Part shown: positions 15,113-25,283 of the stretch, one piece after another
Position numbering within the stretch: position 1 is the stretch's first letter
How the letters are laid out: each line of letters opens with the position of its first letter
Source: an uncultured Kangiella sp.
Lineage (GTDB): Bacteria > Pseudomonadota > Gammaproteobacteria > Enterobacterales > Kangiellaceae
DNA: 45,919 bases
Assembly (NCBI GenBank): GCA_950096615.1
Contig: CATNCP010000025.1
Coordinates: 1-45,919, forward strand
Reading direction: 5' to 3'
The notes under the pieces: generated by a model
Told to the model about the DNA's origin: nothing
What the model saw: only the letters and a program-made list of their open reading frames with translations
The model's database searches: none
Position numbers and translations under genes: made by a program

Positions 15113-16105
15113 TTGAAAAAACAGGGTGTTTTACTATGTAATTTAGGAACTCCTGATGAGCCAACGCCACAAGCGGTTCGTCGATATTTGTCTGAGTTCC
15201 TTCATGATAAACGCGTAGTGTCTATTTCTCGCTGGGTATGGTGCCTAATTTTACATGGCATTATTTTAAGAGTTCGCCCATCGCGAGTAGCGAAAGCTTA
15301 TAAGAAAATCTGGATGAAAGAAGGTTCTCCGTTACTTGTTATCACTCAAAAGCAACGCCAGAAGTTGCAAAATGAGATTAATGAGCGCTTCGTAGACCAA
15401 CGTTACGGCAAGCATGTCCCAGTCGAAATCGCCATGGCTTATGGTAACCCATCGATTCCAGATGCCTTGCAGGCGTTAAAAAATCAAGGGTGTGAGCGTA
15501 TTATTGTTTTGCCGCTGTACCCGCAATACTCCTCAGCAACAACCGCATCAATATTTGATCGAGTGGCTAAGCATTTTAAAGAAGAATTCTATGTTCCTGA
15601 GATCACCTATGTTGGTGACTATCATGATCACCCGCACTATATTCATTCATTAGTTCGATCTGTGCAGCGATTTAGAGAGCAGAATGGTCCTTCAGAAAAG
15701 TTATTATTTTCATTTCACGGAGTGCCAGAACGTTTTTCTCAAAAAGGTGACCCTTACGAAGCTCAATGCCGCAAAACCGCTGAGCTTGTGGTAAATGAAC
15801 TTGAGCTAAAGGACGAAGAATATGATATCGCATTCCAGTCACGCTTTGGTAAAGAAGAGTGGGTAAAGCCTTATACCGACGAGTTATTAACTTCTTGGGC
15901 TAAGGATGGCGTTAAGTCAGTTCAAGTGATTAGCCCCGCTTTCAGCGCTGACTGCCTAGAAACTCTTGAAGAATTGGCAATAGAGAACCGAGATACCTTT
16001 ATCGAAAATGGTGGTGAAGACTATCAGTATATTCCTGCGTTAAATGATGATCGCGGGCACATTGAGCTAATGTTACAGCTCATAGAGCAACGCTTGCTCA
16101 AGTAA
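15113..16105 (+). CDS. hemH: Ferrochelatase
   Basis: Inserts Fe2+ into protoporphyrin IX, the last step of protoheme synthesis. 330 residues, the usual bacterial length. Visible motifs: VLLCNLGTPDEPTPQAVRRYL at the N-terminus, the catalytic His block LLFSFHGVPERF (about residues 196-207), QSRFGKEEWVKPYT and the metal-site Glu in SADCLETLEELA. The start codon is TTG at 15113 because the protein begins right at the family start (MKKQGVLLCNLGTP) and no ATG is near. It lies 30 bp after adk and 16 bp before the helicase gene. Confidence 0.96.
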   Translation: MKKQGVLLCNLGTPDEPTPQAVRRYLSEFLHDKRVVSISRWVWCLILHGIILRVRPSRVAKAYKKIWMKEGSPLLVITQKQRQKLQNEINERFVDQRYGKHVPVEIAMAYGNPSIPDALQALKNQGCERIIVLPLYPQYSSATTASIFDRVAKHFKEEFYVPEITYVGDYHDHPHYIHSLVRSVQRFREQNGPSEKLLFSFHGVPERFSQKGDPYEAQCRKTAELVVNELELKDEEYDIAFQSRFGKEEWVKPYTDELLTSWAKDGVKSVQVISPAFSADCLETLEELAIENRDTFIENGGEDYQYIPALNDDRGHIELMLQLIEQRLLK

Positions 16106-16121
16106 CTTTGTAGCTAACGAC

Positions 16122-18116
16122 GTGGCCGAAACTTCAGATTCCTTAAAATTAGACCAACTATTTTCTTCGGAAGGTCCTCTCTCCAAAATATTTTCTAATT
16201 TCAAGCAAAGAGATGAGCAGCTTGAGATGGCGCAGGCCATCGAGTCTGTCTTAGACTCTGATGAGTCTATTTGTATTGAAGCAGGTACTGGGACAGGTAA
16301 AACATTCGGTTACCTTGTGCCAGCACTTAAAGCTTGGTACTTAGACGATAAAAAAGTGATTGTTTCAACCGGTACAAAAAACCTCCAAGACCAATTGTTT
16401 TATCGCGACCTTCCTAACATGAGGGACGCTTTAGGCGTTTCGCCAAAAACCGCTTTGCTCAAAGGTCGAAACAATTATTTGTGTAGCTATCGGATGGACC
16501 AAAGTCTTGACTCTGGTCAGTTCCAGAGTCGCTCTATGGTTGATACCTTGGCAAAGGTTAAAGCATGGTCCGGTCAAACGAAAAGTGGTGACTTAACTCA
16601 ATGTAAAGACTTAGCTGATAACGACCCTTTGTGGCCTTATGTAACATCGACTAACGACAACTGCCTTGGGGTTGAGTGCCCTGACTTTGCTGATTGCTAT
16701 GTTGCTAAGGCCAGACAGAAAGCCACAGCTGCCGATGTAGTTGTGGTTAATCATCATTTGCTTTTAGCTGATATGGTTTTGAAAGATGATGGTTTTGGAG
16801 AGTTACTGCCTGATGCTGATACCGTTGTTGTGGATGAAGCTCACCAATTAACGGATATCGCTCACGCGTTTTATGGCCAGCGCTTAACCAGCCGCCAGTT
16901 AATGGAATTATGTCGTGACACGGAACTGGAAGCTTTAACGACAGCCAAGGATGATCGTCAGCTTAGTGTGGCTGTACGTCGTGTTGAGGGAGCTGTTAAT
17001 GAGGTCAGGTTACAACTCGGGGAAGCGGGCAAAAAGATTAACTGGCAGCTTATTGCAACACCAACGCTACAGTCTGCTTTAAAAGAACTCGAAAAAGAAG
17101 TCTTGGCATTATGCGAACGGTTAGAGCGTCACGCCAGCCGCTCCAAAGGATTGGATAGCTGTCATCGTCGTTGTGAAGAGTCATTGCAGGCTCTGGCTTT
17201 GTTTAACAGTACCTTTAACCAGTCTAGTGATGATCAAGCATATGCCGCTGTACGTTGGGTAGAAACCTATCGCAATGGTTTTGCGGTGTTAGAGACTCCG
17301 CTTAATGTGTCTGAATCATTTTCGCGCAGTCGGAAAGAACATGCCGCTCGAAGTTGGATATTTACCTCAGCGACACTAACCCAAGCGGATGATTTTAGCT
17401 TATTTAAGGATGAGTTAGGGCTATCGGAAGCCCGTGACTTAGTCTTGCCAAGTCCTTTCGACTATGACTCGCAGGCAATCCTTCATATTCCGAGAAGTTT
17501 GCCTGACCCACGAGATAGAGCTTACGTCGACAGCTGGCAGAAACAAGTATTGCCCTTGGTTAAAGCAAACTCAGGTGGAACGTTTGTGCTGTTTACCAGT
17601 TATGCAGCACTCAACAAGGTCAAAGAACTGTGGCAAGAAAAACTTGATGATAAAACCGTCTTTGCCCAAGGCGATCTTCCAAAAAACGAATTAATCGAAC
17701 AGTTTCGAGATGCTGGAAATGCAGTTTTATTGGCAACCTCAAGTTTCTGGGAAGGGGTCGATGTCAAAGGCGATGCTTTAAGCTTAGTGGTTATTGATAA
17801 GCTTCCGTTCTCAGCGCCTGACGAACCATTAATTGAAGCAAAAATACAAGCCGCTCGAAAGTCGGGGAAAAATCCTTTTTTTGATATACAAATCCCAGAG
17901 GCTATTATCGCCCTAAAGCAGGGAGCGGGTCGTTTGATCCGTGATTATGACGATAAGGGCGTTTTAGTGTTATGTGATCCACGGCTTATAGCTAACAACT
18001 ATGGACAGAAGTTTCTAAAGAGCTTACCGCCTATGAAACGTACGCGTGAGCAAGCTGTTGTGATAGAATTTTTAAAGCAATTATCTGAAGAAATCCTCGT
18101 CGACAATAACGGTTAA
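16122..18116 (+). CDS. yoaA: DinG/YoaA-family ATP-dependent DNA helicase
   Basis: A superfamily 2 helicase of the XPD/DinG type with an iron-sulphur cluster, acting in DNA repair. 664 residues, nearer to YoaA (636) than DinG (716). Motifs in order: Walker A EAGTGTGKTFGYLVPAL (residues 54-70), the four cluster cysteines (YLCSY, DNC, EC, DC in residues about 125-192), VVDEAHQL as the DEAH box (about 238), TSATL, and motif VI QGAGRLIRDYDDKGVLVLCD near residue 600. The start is GTG at 16122. In E. coli YoaA pairs with HolC (the polymerase chi subunit). Here tsaB follows after 7 bp, the same neighbour as in many gamma-proteobacteria. Confidence 0.92.
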   Translation: MAETSDSLKLDQLFSSEGPLSKIFSNFKQRDEQLEMAQAIESVLDSDESICIEAGTGTGKTFGYLVPALKAWYLDDKKVIVSTGTKNLQDQLFYRDLPNMRDALGVSPKTALLKGRNNYLCSYRMDQSLDSGQFQSRSMVDTLAKVKAWSGQTKSGDLTQCKDLADNDPLWPYVTSTNDNCLGVECPDFADCYVAKARQKATAADVVVVNHHLLLADMVLKDDGFGELLPDADTVVVDEAHQLTDIAHAFYGQRLTSRQLMELCRDTELEALTTAKDDRQLSVAVRRVEGAVNEVRLQLGEAGKKINWQLIATPTLQSALKELEKEVLALCERLERHASRSKGLDSCHRRCEESLQALALFNSTFNQSSDDQAYAAVRWVETYRNGFAVLETPLNVSESFSRSRKEHAARSWIFTSATLTQADDFSLFKDELGLSEARDLVLPSPFDYDSQAILHIPRSLPDPRDRAYVDSWQKQVLPLVKANSGGTFVLFTSYAALNKVKELWQEKLDDKTVFAQGDLPKNELIEQFRDAGNAVLLATSSFWEGVDVKGDALSLVVIDKLPFSAPDEPLIEAKIQAARKSGKNPFFDIQIPEAIIALKQGAGRLIRDYDDKGVLVLCDPRLIANNYGQKFLKSLPPMKRTREQAVVIEFLKQLSEEILVDNNG

Positions 18117-18123
18117 TGACCTA

Positions 18124-18825
18124 ATGGCTAATTTACTTGTAATAGACACAGCGACAGAAGCTTGCTCAGTCGCGCTACAATATCAAGACCAACTTTTCAC
18201 TCGCTCCAAAATAGCCCCTCGTGAGCACGGTGAGCTAATTTTGCCGATGGTTGATGATGTGTTGTCTGAAGCTGGAATTAAGCTGACACAGCTCGATGCC
18301 ATCGTCTATGGGCAAGGTCCGGGTGCGTTTACGGGCTTACGCATATGCATCAGTGTTGTTCAAGGGCTGGCCTTTGGTGCCGAGCTGCCTGTTATTGGAG
18401 TGTCTAGTCTGCAAGCAATGGCTCAGGCTGCCCACGATAGATTGGGAGCTGATAATGTTTTGGCTGCGATTGACGCCAGAATGGGGGAAGTATACTGGGG
18501 GCAATATGAGTCAGATGCTAACGGCTTGATGCAGCTGGTGGGGCAGGAAGCGGTTTGTCCACCAAATCTTGTCACAGTTTCAAAGCCTGACTCGTCTAAA
18601 ATATACAGAGCAGTCGGTACCGGCTGGCAGACTTATGCAAAAGAGTTGTCAGAAACAATAAACTTACCGACAGTGATAGAGAAAGAGCCTCTTTACCCGT
18701 TTGCTGAAGCAATGCTTCCTATAGCCAGTGTGCAGTTCAAACAAGGTAGGGCGATTTCCGCTGAACAAGCATTGCCAGTATACCTAAGAGATAATGTGGC
18801 GAAAAAAGCAAAAGCAAAGTCGTAA
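18124..18825 (+). CDS. tsaB: TsaB, tRNA threonylcarbamoyladenosine synthesis
   Basis: Part of the TsaBDE complex that makes the t6A37 modification on ANN-decoding tRNAs. 233 residues, normal length. The N-terminus NLLVIDTATEACSVAL and the block GPGAFTGLRICISVVQGLA (about residues 64-82) are diagnostic of the ASKHA-fold TsaB subfamily, which lacks the metal-binding histidines of its partner TsaD. It is the last gene of the adk-hemH-yoaA-tsaB series. Confidence 0.95.
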   Translation: MANLLVIDTATEACSVALQYQDQLFTRSKIAPREHGELILPMVDDVLSEAGIKLTQLDAIVYGQGPGAFTGLRICISVVQGLAFGAELPVIGVSSLQAMAQAAHDRLGADNVLAAIDARMGEVYWGQYESDANGLMQLVGQEAVCPPNLVTVSKPDSSKIYRAVGTGWQTYAKELSETINLPTVIEKEPLYPFAEAMLPIASVQFKQGRAISAEQALPVYLRDNVAKKAKAKS

Positions 18826-18935
18826 CAACCGCGCGTAATGGTTTTATGCTTATTCAGGTTAAATTCACAGAGCAAAAGTTAAAATCATAGTAAGCTGGTT
18901 AAGCTGATACTAAAGCATTCTGAAGGAGAGTTATC

Positions 18936-19649
18936 ATGGGCAAGTTATTGAAATTGACGTTTGTTTTGATGGGAGGAGCCTTGTTAGCAGCATGCGCAAG
19001 CACACCAAAACAAATTGACTTTGATAAGCCAAACCTCAACTTTACAAAAGTTGCTCAAAACCCTGAAGCATTTAATAAGCAAGAAGTCCGCTGGGGCGGT
19101 ATCGTCGCTCGAGTAGAAAACCTTGAGAAAGATACACTAATTGAGGTCGTAAACTTGCCTTTAGGAAGACAGGCACGTCCAGTAGCGAGCCAAGAGACGG
19201 GCGGGCGCTTTATTGCCCGTGTTCCAGGTTTTCTTGATCCTATGATTTATAAGCAGGGTAAAGAAATTACTGTTGTTGGCATGCTAGCTGAGCCAATGCC
19301 GGGTAAAGTTGGTGAACATAAGATAAACTTTCCTGTTGTAGACACAAGAGGTCATCAGTTATGGGAAGAGCGTCCTAACTACGAATATGTTGAAGTCTAT
19401 TCAGCGTGGGATCCATATTGGTTTTATCACCGCCCTTACTACTGGCCATATCATTACCGTTACCGCGTCATTCGACATGATTATCGGCATGACCGTCGTC
19501 GCGACATGAATCGTGATGCACTGAACCCTGACACTGAAAATTACCGAGGTGTTCCCGTCGAACCGCGAGTCAGAAGAGATATACCAAAGCCAAGTAGAAA
19601 GGCTCAAAGTTCGTCGAGCCGGAAAGCTGATATATTAAAGCAAAAGTAA
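18936..19649 (+). CDS. Slp family outer-membrane lipoprotein
   Basis: A 237-residue lipoprotein related to Slp/YeaY, starvation-associated outer-membrane lipoproteins. The signal peptide ends with lipobox LLAAC at residue 20. The Slp core is visible as VRWGGIVARVENLEKDTLIEVVNLPL, GRFIARVPGFLDPMIYKQGKEITVVG and HKINFPVVD. Past residue 150 there is a Tyr/Trp/His-rich segment (YEYVEVYSAWDPYWFYHRPYY) and a basic Arg-rich tail not usual in E. coli Slp. AGGAG precedes the ATG. It appears as a single gene with a strong terminator after it. Confidence 0.88.
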   Translation: MGKLLKLTFVLMGGALLAACASTPKQIDFDKPNLNFTKVAQNPEAFNKQEVRWGGIVARVENLEKDTLIEVVNLPLGRQARPVASQETGGRFIARVPGFLDPMIYKQGKEITVVGMLAEPMPGKVGEHKINFPVVDTRGHQLWEERPNYEYVEVYSAWDPYWFYHRPYYWPYHYRYRVIRHDYRHDRRRDMNRDALNPDTENYRGVPVEPRVRRDIPKPSRKAQSSSSRKADILKQK

Positions 19650-19660
19650 CGTTAACAACC

Positions 19661-19688
19661 AAAAAAGGAGCCGCTCGGCTCCTTTTTT
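19661..19688. terminator. Bidirectional terminator between slp-like gene and queH
   Basis: AGGAGCC (19666-19672) and GGCTCCT (19677-19683) form a perfect 7-bp stem with a 4-nt loop. Ts follow and As precede it, so it can serve both converging genes. Confidence 0.85.
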
Positions 19689-19704
19689 GATATATAAAGA
19701 CTTT

Positions 19705-20415
19705 TTACTCAGGCTTGTCATGCCCGTAAAATTTAATATTGCGTTTGATGCGATCGCGGCCATTCTCTTTTCGCCAGCGATTAGTATCGCGTAGGGAATA
19801 AACACAACCGCAATATTCCTGTTGATAAAACTCCTCGCGCTTGGAGATCTCAATCATTCGCTGGGCTCCGCCTTTTTTGCGCCAGTTGAATGTCCAGTAA
19901 CGAACATCATCATAACGGTTGGCGGCTCTTACGCCACAATCATTGATTTGCTCCATGTTTTTCCAGCGCGAAATGCCTAAAGTGCTCGTAATGAGGTCGA
20001 AATTATTTTCTGCGGCATATAGCGCGGTACGCTCAAAGCGCATGTCAAAGCAGACTGTGCAGCGTGCGCCACGCTCTGGCTCATCTTCAAGCCCTTTGAT
20101 GCGCTCAAACCAGTTATCCTTATCATAGTCAGCATCGATAAACTCGATACCCAGTTTATCGCAAAAGCGCTTATTCTCGTTTTTACGAATTTCGTACTCT
20201 TCAATCGGGTGAATATTAGGATTGTAGAAGAAAACTGTTTGTTGGATGCCTGATGCATGAACCGCTTCCATGACTTCAGCTGCACAAGGTGCGCAACATG
20301 AGTGCATCAATACTTTGCTTTCACCTTCTGGTGTTTCAAGTAATGGGCGCTGATAGTTATCGACTGAATAAGGGTTCACACTAAACTCCGAGAGCTTTAA
20401 GCTCATGTCTTGCAA
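19705..20415 (-). CDS. queH: Epoxyqueuosine reductase QueH
   Basis: The last step of queuosine synthesis: reduction of epoxyqueuosine in tRNA. QueH (formerly DUF208) is the non-B12 alternative to QueG. 236 residues. The family marks are the two cysteine pairs, [11 protein letters not shown] (near residues 38-48) and the later CTVCFDMR, plus [10 protein letters not shown] near the C-terminus; these Cys ligate iron-sulphur and metal centres. [19 protein letters not shown] is also family-specific. An in-frame second Met lies three codons after the first; neither has a strong ribosome-binding site. It follows the MATE gene by 56 bp. Confidence 0.92.
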   Translation of the reverse strand: MQDMSLKLSEFSVNPYSVDNYQRPLLETPEGESKVLMHSCCAPCAAEVMEAVHASGIQQTVFFYNPNIHPIEEYEIRKNENKRFCDKLGIEFIDADYDKDNWFERIKGLEDEPERGARCTVCFDMRFERTALYAAENNFDLITSTLGISRWKNMEQINDCGVRAANRYDDVRYWTFNWRKKGGAQRMIEISKREEFYQQEYCGCVYSLRDTNRWRKENGRDRIKRNIKFYGHDKPE

Positions 20416-20471
20416 ATGTAACGTCTAGGCGTAATGGTAAACTCATGTGGAATAACTCGCAAGTCAATCCA

Positions 20472-21836
20472 TTACTGGCTTTGGGCAAATTTAATGGCAA
20501 ATTTTGACCGACGGATGAATCGAGATAGCAAAAGAACTGCCGCAATGGACAAGCCGACAATGATACCTATCCAAAAGCCTTGAACCTTAAAGCCTTGATA
20601 TTCAGCTAAGTAATAACCGATAGGGAAGCCAAATAGCCAGTAAGCGACAGCCATATAAATCATCGGTACTTTGGTATCTTTCATACCGCGAAGGGCGCCA
20701 GCGCTATTGATCTGCAATCCATCTGAAAACTGAAATATTGCTGCTAAAAAGATTAAACTCGCTGCAATATTGATCAGTTCAGGGTTGTCAGTATAAAAGC
20801 CAACGAAATCATATCTAAAGAGTAGCATTAGTGCGACTGATAGGGCTTGGAAAAACACGCTAAGTCCTATCCCACAAAAGCCCGCAAGTCGCATTTGACG
20901 AAAATCTTGCTTCCCTCGCCAAAAACCAACCCGTGCCGTTATTGCAACGGACAGTCCTAGTGGCACCATAAAGGCAACAGTCGCGATGTTCATGGCTATT
21001 TGATGGGCGCCGGTTAAGTCAACGCCATAGCGAGCGACCATAATGCCGATGACCCCAAATAAACCGACTTCCATTAACATGCCGACGGCTATAGGGGTGC
21101 CAATGGAAAAGTATTCTTTAATTAAACTGACTTTTGGCCAATGAATGTTCTTAAAAATCCCTAAATGTTCATAGCGTTGGTTTTTGTAAGTGTAAATCAA
21201 CAAAAAGACAAAAAGTAAGGTCCAGACAAGACTGGTTGCATAGCCAACGCCTACAGCTCCCATTGCCGGTAAACCAAGCCCACCGTAAATAAACCAAGTA
21301 TTAAATAAAATATTAAAAGGAATCACCAAGAAGGAGCAAATCATGATGGCTTTGGTTGAAAAAAGTCCTTCGTTAGATGCTCTGAGCGCTAGGAACAAGA
21401 AAGCAGGGAGCGTGCCCCAGCTCATTGCTGAAAGGTAGTCAGCGGTTAGTCCTGCTATATCAGGAGTGACGCCCATTAATAGCAATGGTGCTTCCATGTT
21501 TCGTAAAAGAAAGAAGGCTACAACAGCAAAAGCGACTGCTATAAATGCACCCATTTGGAAGGTTTTGCCGATTTGCTTGAACTGACCCTGGCCATTGAAG
21601 TGTGAAACCATAGGGTTTAGCGCGAAACTTAATCCTAGGTATAAGGCGAAAATGATCATGAAAGTATTCGCGCCCGTACCCACGGCAGCCAGCGCATGTT
21701 TGCTGTAATTACCCGCCATAAGCGTATCAACGACGCCTAGCGTCATCTGAGCTAATTGCGCAAGAATTGCAGGTATCGCCACTTTGATCAGTGCGCTACT
21801 TTCTTCACCAATTTGGCGTAATGAATGTTTTTCCAT
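20472..21836 (-). CDS. MATE family efflux transporter (NorM type)
   Basis: A 454-residue inner-membrane exporter with about 12 hydrophobic segments in two similar halves, as in NorM. Typical blocks are AIPAILAQLAQMTLGVVDTLMAG near the start, VGTGANTFM and, in the second half, GAHQIAMNIATVAFMVPLGLSVAITARVG. MATE proteins export cationic drugs and metabolites against a Na+ or H+ gradient; the substrate here is unknown. It starts 19 bp downstream of roxA on the same strand and probably belongs to the roxA-MATE-queH transcription unit. Confidence 0.92.
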   Translation of the reverse strand: MEKHSLRQIGEESSALIKVAIPAILAQLAQMTLGVVDTLMAGNYSKHALAAVGTGANTFMIIFALYLGLSFALNPMVSHFNGQGQFKQIGKTFQMGAFIAVAFAVVAFFLLRNMEAPLLLMGVTPDIAGLTADYLSAMSWGTLPAFLFLALRASNEGLFSTKAIMICSFLVIPFNILFNTWFIYGGLGLPAMGAVGVGYATSLVWTLLFVFLLIYTYKNQRYEHLGIFKNIHWPKVSLIKEYFSIGTPIAVGMLMEVGLFGVIGIMVARYGVDLTGAHQIAMNIATVAFMVPLGLSVAITARVGFWRGKQDFRQMRLAGFCGIGLSVFFQALSVALMLLFRYDFVGFYTDNPELINIAASLIFLAAIFQFSDGLQINSAGALRGMKDTKVPMIYMAVAYWLFGFPIGYYLAEYQGFKVQGFWIGIIVGLSIAAVLLLSRFIRRSKFAIKFAQSQ

Positions 21837-21855
21837 GGCTTTGGTCTTGGTACTG

Positions 21856-23019
21856 TTAGCTGTCAGGGCTACTTAAAGTTAGCGCACCTAACGCGATTCC
21901 GTGTGTCAGGAACTCGCCTAATGGCAGGCGGGGAAGCTCAGACAAGTCTTCTGGTGTCAGCCTATGTTTTTGGTTCAACGTTTGGATGGCTTGTTCCAGA
22001 CCTTTAGGAAACTGGAAATAAACGCCATTGATGAATGTTAATAAGGCTTGCTCATGTTCAAAGTAAGCAATTCGAGCTAATAAATTTAACTCAACGCCTT
22101 CAGTTAAGGCGATCTCTGACAGCTCTTGAGACTTGGGTAAATTAACCGGTTCAAGAACTTCAGGATATTTTAGCTCGGTAACGGTTTTGCCGGCGGCAAT
22201 AAGTAGCTCTCTCCGGTTTAACAGGTGCTGAAGTTCATCAAGCGCCCAGTCAGGCATTTCTGAGTGTAACGCTCCAAAAGCATGGTACTTTTTCAGCTTG
22301 CCATTGTCTTGCCATAAGCTATCAAACTCAAGAGATGCAGAGCTCAGCACTGAATCAAGAATTGAACCAATATTAGGCGCTCTAAAACCAATGGAGTAGG
22401 TAATACTATTATCCACTGAAACGCCCCAATGCGGAGTATTAGGTGGGATATACAATACATCGCCTGGGTTGACGATAACGTCCATGGTCGCTTCAAAAGG
22501 CGCAACCTGTGCGATCTGAGGATGAGGATTTAGGGTGCTGACTTTTTGATCTTTAAAGCCAACGCGCCAACGTCTTTGGCCTTGGCCTTGGACTAAAAAT
22601 ACATCGTACTTATCAAGGTGTGGCCCGACACCGCCATTAGCTGTTGCAAAGGACACCATAATGTCATCTAGGCGCCAGCGTGGTAAAAAATTACAGGCTT
22701 TGGTCAATGTTTGAAGCGGGGGGTGGAAATAGTCTAGAGACTGCAACAGCAGGGTCCAGTTTTCCTCTCCTAACTCTTCAAAAGCAGTCTCCTCTAGCGG
22801 CCCATGAGATAGCTGCCAGCGTTGCTGCTGGGAGTTGTGTTGAATGAGTCGTGACTCAATATCATCATCTAAACTGTAACCCGCTAACTCTTCTGGAGTA
22901 ATAAGCGCAGGATCACCAGAAAAACCACCACGGATAAGTAGAGGTTTCTTTTGCCAATAGTCCGAAAGAAACTCTTCCGGACTAATATCGCCTAACATGT
23001 TAGATTGGATTTGAGCCAT
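21856..23019 (-). CDS. roxA: Ribosomal protein uL16 arginine hydroxylase
   Basis: A JmjC-type cupin, 2-oxoglutarate/Fe(II) oxygenase (YcfD/RoxA) that hydroxylates an arginine of ribosomal protein uL16. 387 residues versus 373 in E. coli. The N-terminal block FLSDYWQKKPLLIRG, the iron site HxD in GPHLDKYDVFL, the product-pocket strand GQRRWRVG, DVLYIPPNTPHWGVS with the third iron His, and YSIGFRAP are clear. The C-terminal winged-helix region is also present. It starts 22 bp downstream of purB, so the two are probably co-transcribed. Confidence 0.93.
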   Translation of the reverse strand: MAQIQSNMLGDISPEEFLSDYWQKKPLLIRGGFSGDPALITPEELAGYSLDDDIESRLIQHNSQQQRWQLSHGPLEETAFEELGEENWTLLLQSLDYFHPPLQTLTKACNFLPRWRLDDIMVSFATANGGVGPHLDKYDVFLVQGQGQRRWRVGFKDQKVSTLNPHPQIAQVAPFEATMDVIVNPGDVLYIPPNTPHWGVSVDNSITYSIGFRAPNIGSILDSVLSSASLEFDSLWQDNGKLKKYHAFGALHSEMPDWALDELQHLLNRRELLIAAGKTVTELKYPEVLEPVNLPKSQELSEIALTEGVELNLLARIAYFEHEQALLTFINGVYFQFPKGLEQAIQTLNQKHRLTPEDLSELPRLPLGEFLTHGIALGALTLSSPDS

Positions 23020-23041
23020 AATCTTTTGATTTATATAAGGT

Positions 23042-24415
<1,374 letters not shown>

Positions 24416-24523
24416 TTATCCGTAAAAGCTAAAGTTAATCAATTGTTTGAAGGGGCCGATCATACCTTAACTGCTTACTTTTAGCACCTTTTGTCACAAT
24501 AAAAGTATTCATGCAACGCATAA

Positions 24524-24548
24524 CAAAAACCAGTCGAAACTGGCTTTT
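24524..24548 (-). terminator. Terminator after the CigR-like gene
   Basis: On the minus strand CCAGT-TTCG-ACTGG (24543-24530) is followed by TTTTTG. The TTCG loop makes a stable hairpin. Confidence 0.75.
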
Positions 24549-24571
24549 AGAGAGGCGCGTAAGGTTAAATC

Positions 24572-25033
24572 TTATTGATGAATATTCAACACATCGAGAA
24601 TCACTCGAGTACTTTGCATGACCCTAATGATTTTTCCTTCTAGCTTTATGATTTTACTATCAGCAGGGCCAGTAGGCAGGTTTTCCTGCAATCCAGCTGG
24701 AATTTCGCGACCATGCTCATAAATATCTATTGGAAGTACTTTTCCACGCTGAATGCTCTTTTGCCAATCAGGTGGTAACTTCCCAGTTCTCTGAGGTTTC
24801 TTTTGTATGCTTTTGGGGATTACTGTTCTACCAGAGTCGTAGCGATGTCTGTAGTAATAGTCTTGAATGAGGTCGCGTTCTTCTGTGGTAAATGTATGAT
24901 CTGGCTTTGTTTCGCTCATAGACGCAGACTTGTTTGTAGGCTTAGCTTCTTCATTTGTCATCGCATGTGCTAAAGGGCTGCTGATAGTCAGTAGTCCGGC
25001 AATGCAGATAGTTTTTAATAGCGGATACTTCAT
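24572..25033 (-). CDS. CigR/RcnB-like exported protein
   Basis: A 153-residue protein with a Sec signal peptide (residues 1-24, ending PLAHA). The mature part has a charged, low-complexity start, then a tyrosine-rich helix (RDLIQDYYYRHRYD), then the repeated proline pattern LPPDWQK...LPIDIYEHGREIPAGL...LPTGP and the ending IIRVMQSTRVILDVL. That order resembles the CigR family of envelope proteins, studied in Salmonella as an anti-virulence factor, and more distantly RcnB. The similarity is from pattern only. It is a single gene with its own terminator, divergent from acnB. Confidence 0.65.
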   Translation of the reverse strand: MKYPLLKTICIAGLLTISSPLAHAMTNEEAKPTNKSASMSETKPDHTFTTEERDLIQDYYYRHRYDSGRTVIPKSIQKKPQRTGKLPPDWQKSIQRGKVLPIDIYEHGREIPAGLQENLPTGPADSKIIKLEGKIIRVMQSTRVILDVLNIHQ

Positions 25034-25135
25034 ATACTTTATTCCAGATAGCTATTGAGACATCAACTTATCTTATTATTGAGGAGCTTAATAGGGTCTT
25101 AATAAGTAGTGCCTCACATTCGTCTTAGGCTGTGT

Positions 25136-25141
25136 TATAAT
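25136..25141 (+). promoter_or_regulatory. Probable acnB -10 element
   Basis: TATAAT at 25136-25141 is a perfect -10; the -35 at 17 bp (CCTCAC region) is poor, so an activator may be needed. Transcription would begin near 25148 and leave a leader of about 136 nt before acnB. Confidence 0.5.
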
Positions 25142-25161
25142 CAGCCGCCGATTTTCGGAGG

Positions 25162-25242
25162 AAGTGGCTTTGAAGTGCTTAAAATTTGCACAAAAGTGGC
25201 TAAAATGCCTTAATTGATAGCTAAAGGCGGCTAAATGCACTT
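25162..25242 (+). repeat. Three phased imperfect repeats in the acnB leader
   Basis: AAGTGGCTTTGAAGTGCTT (25162-25180), AAAGTGGCTAAAATGCCTT (25193-25211) and AAAGGCGGCTAAATGCACTT (25223-25242) share the pattern AAGTGGCTAAAATGC.CTT. They start 31 and 30 bp apart, close to three helical turns. AGCCGCC at 25143-25149 is complementary to GGCGGCT in the third copy. The block lies between the -10 and the acnB ribosome-binding site. Function unknown. Confidence 0.65.
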
Positions 25243-25283
25243 CTTCTGTAACAGATTGAATTTGCCAATATGAGGAAACTAGC

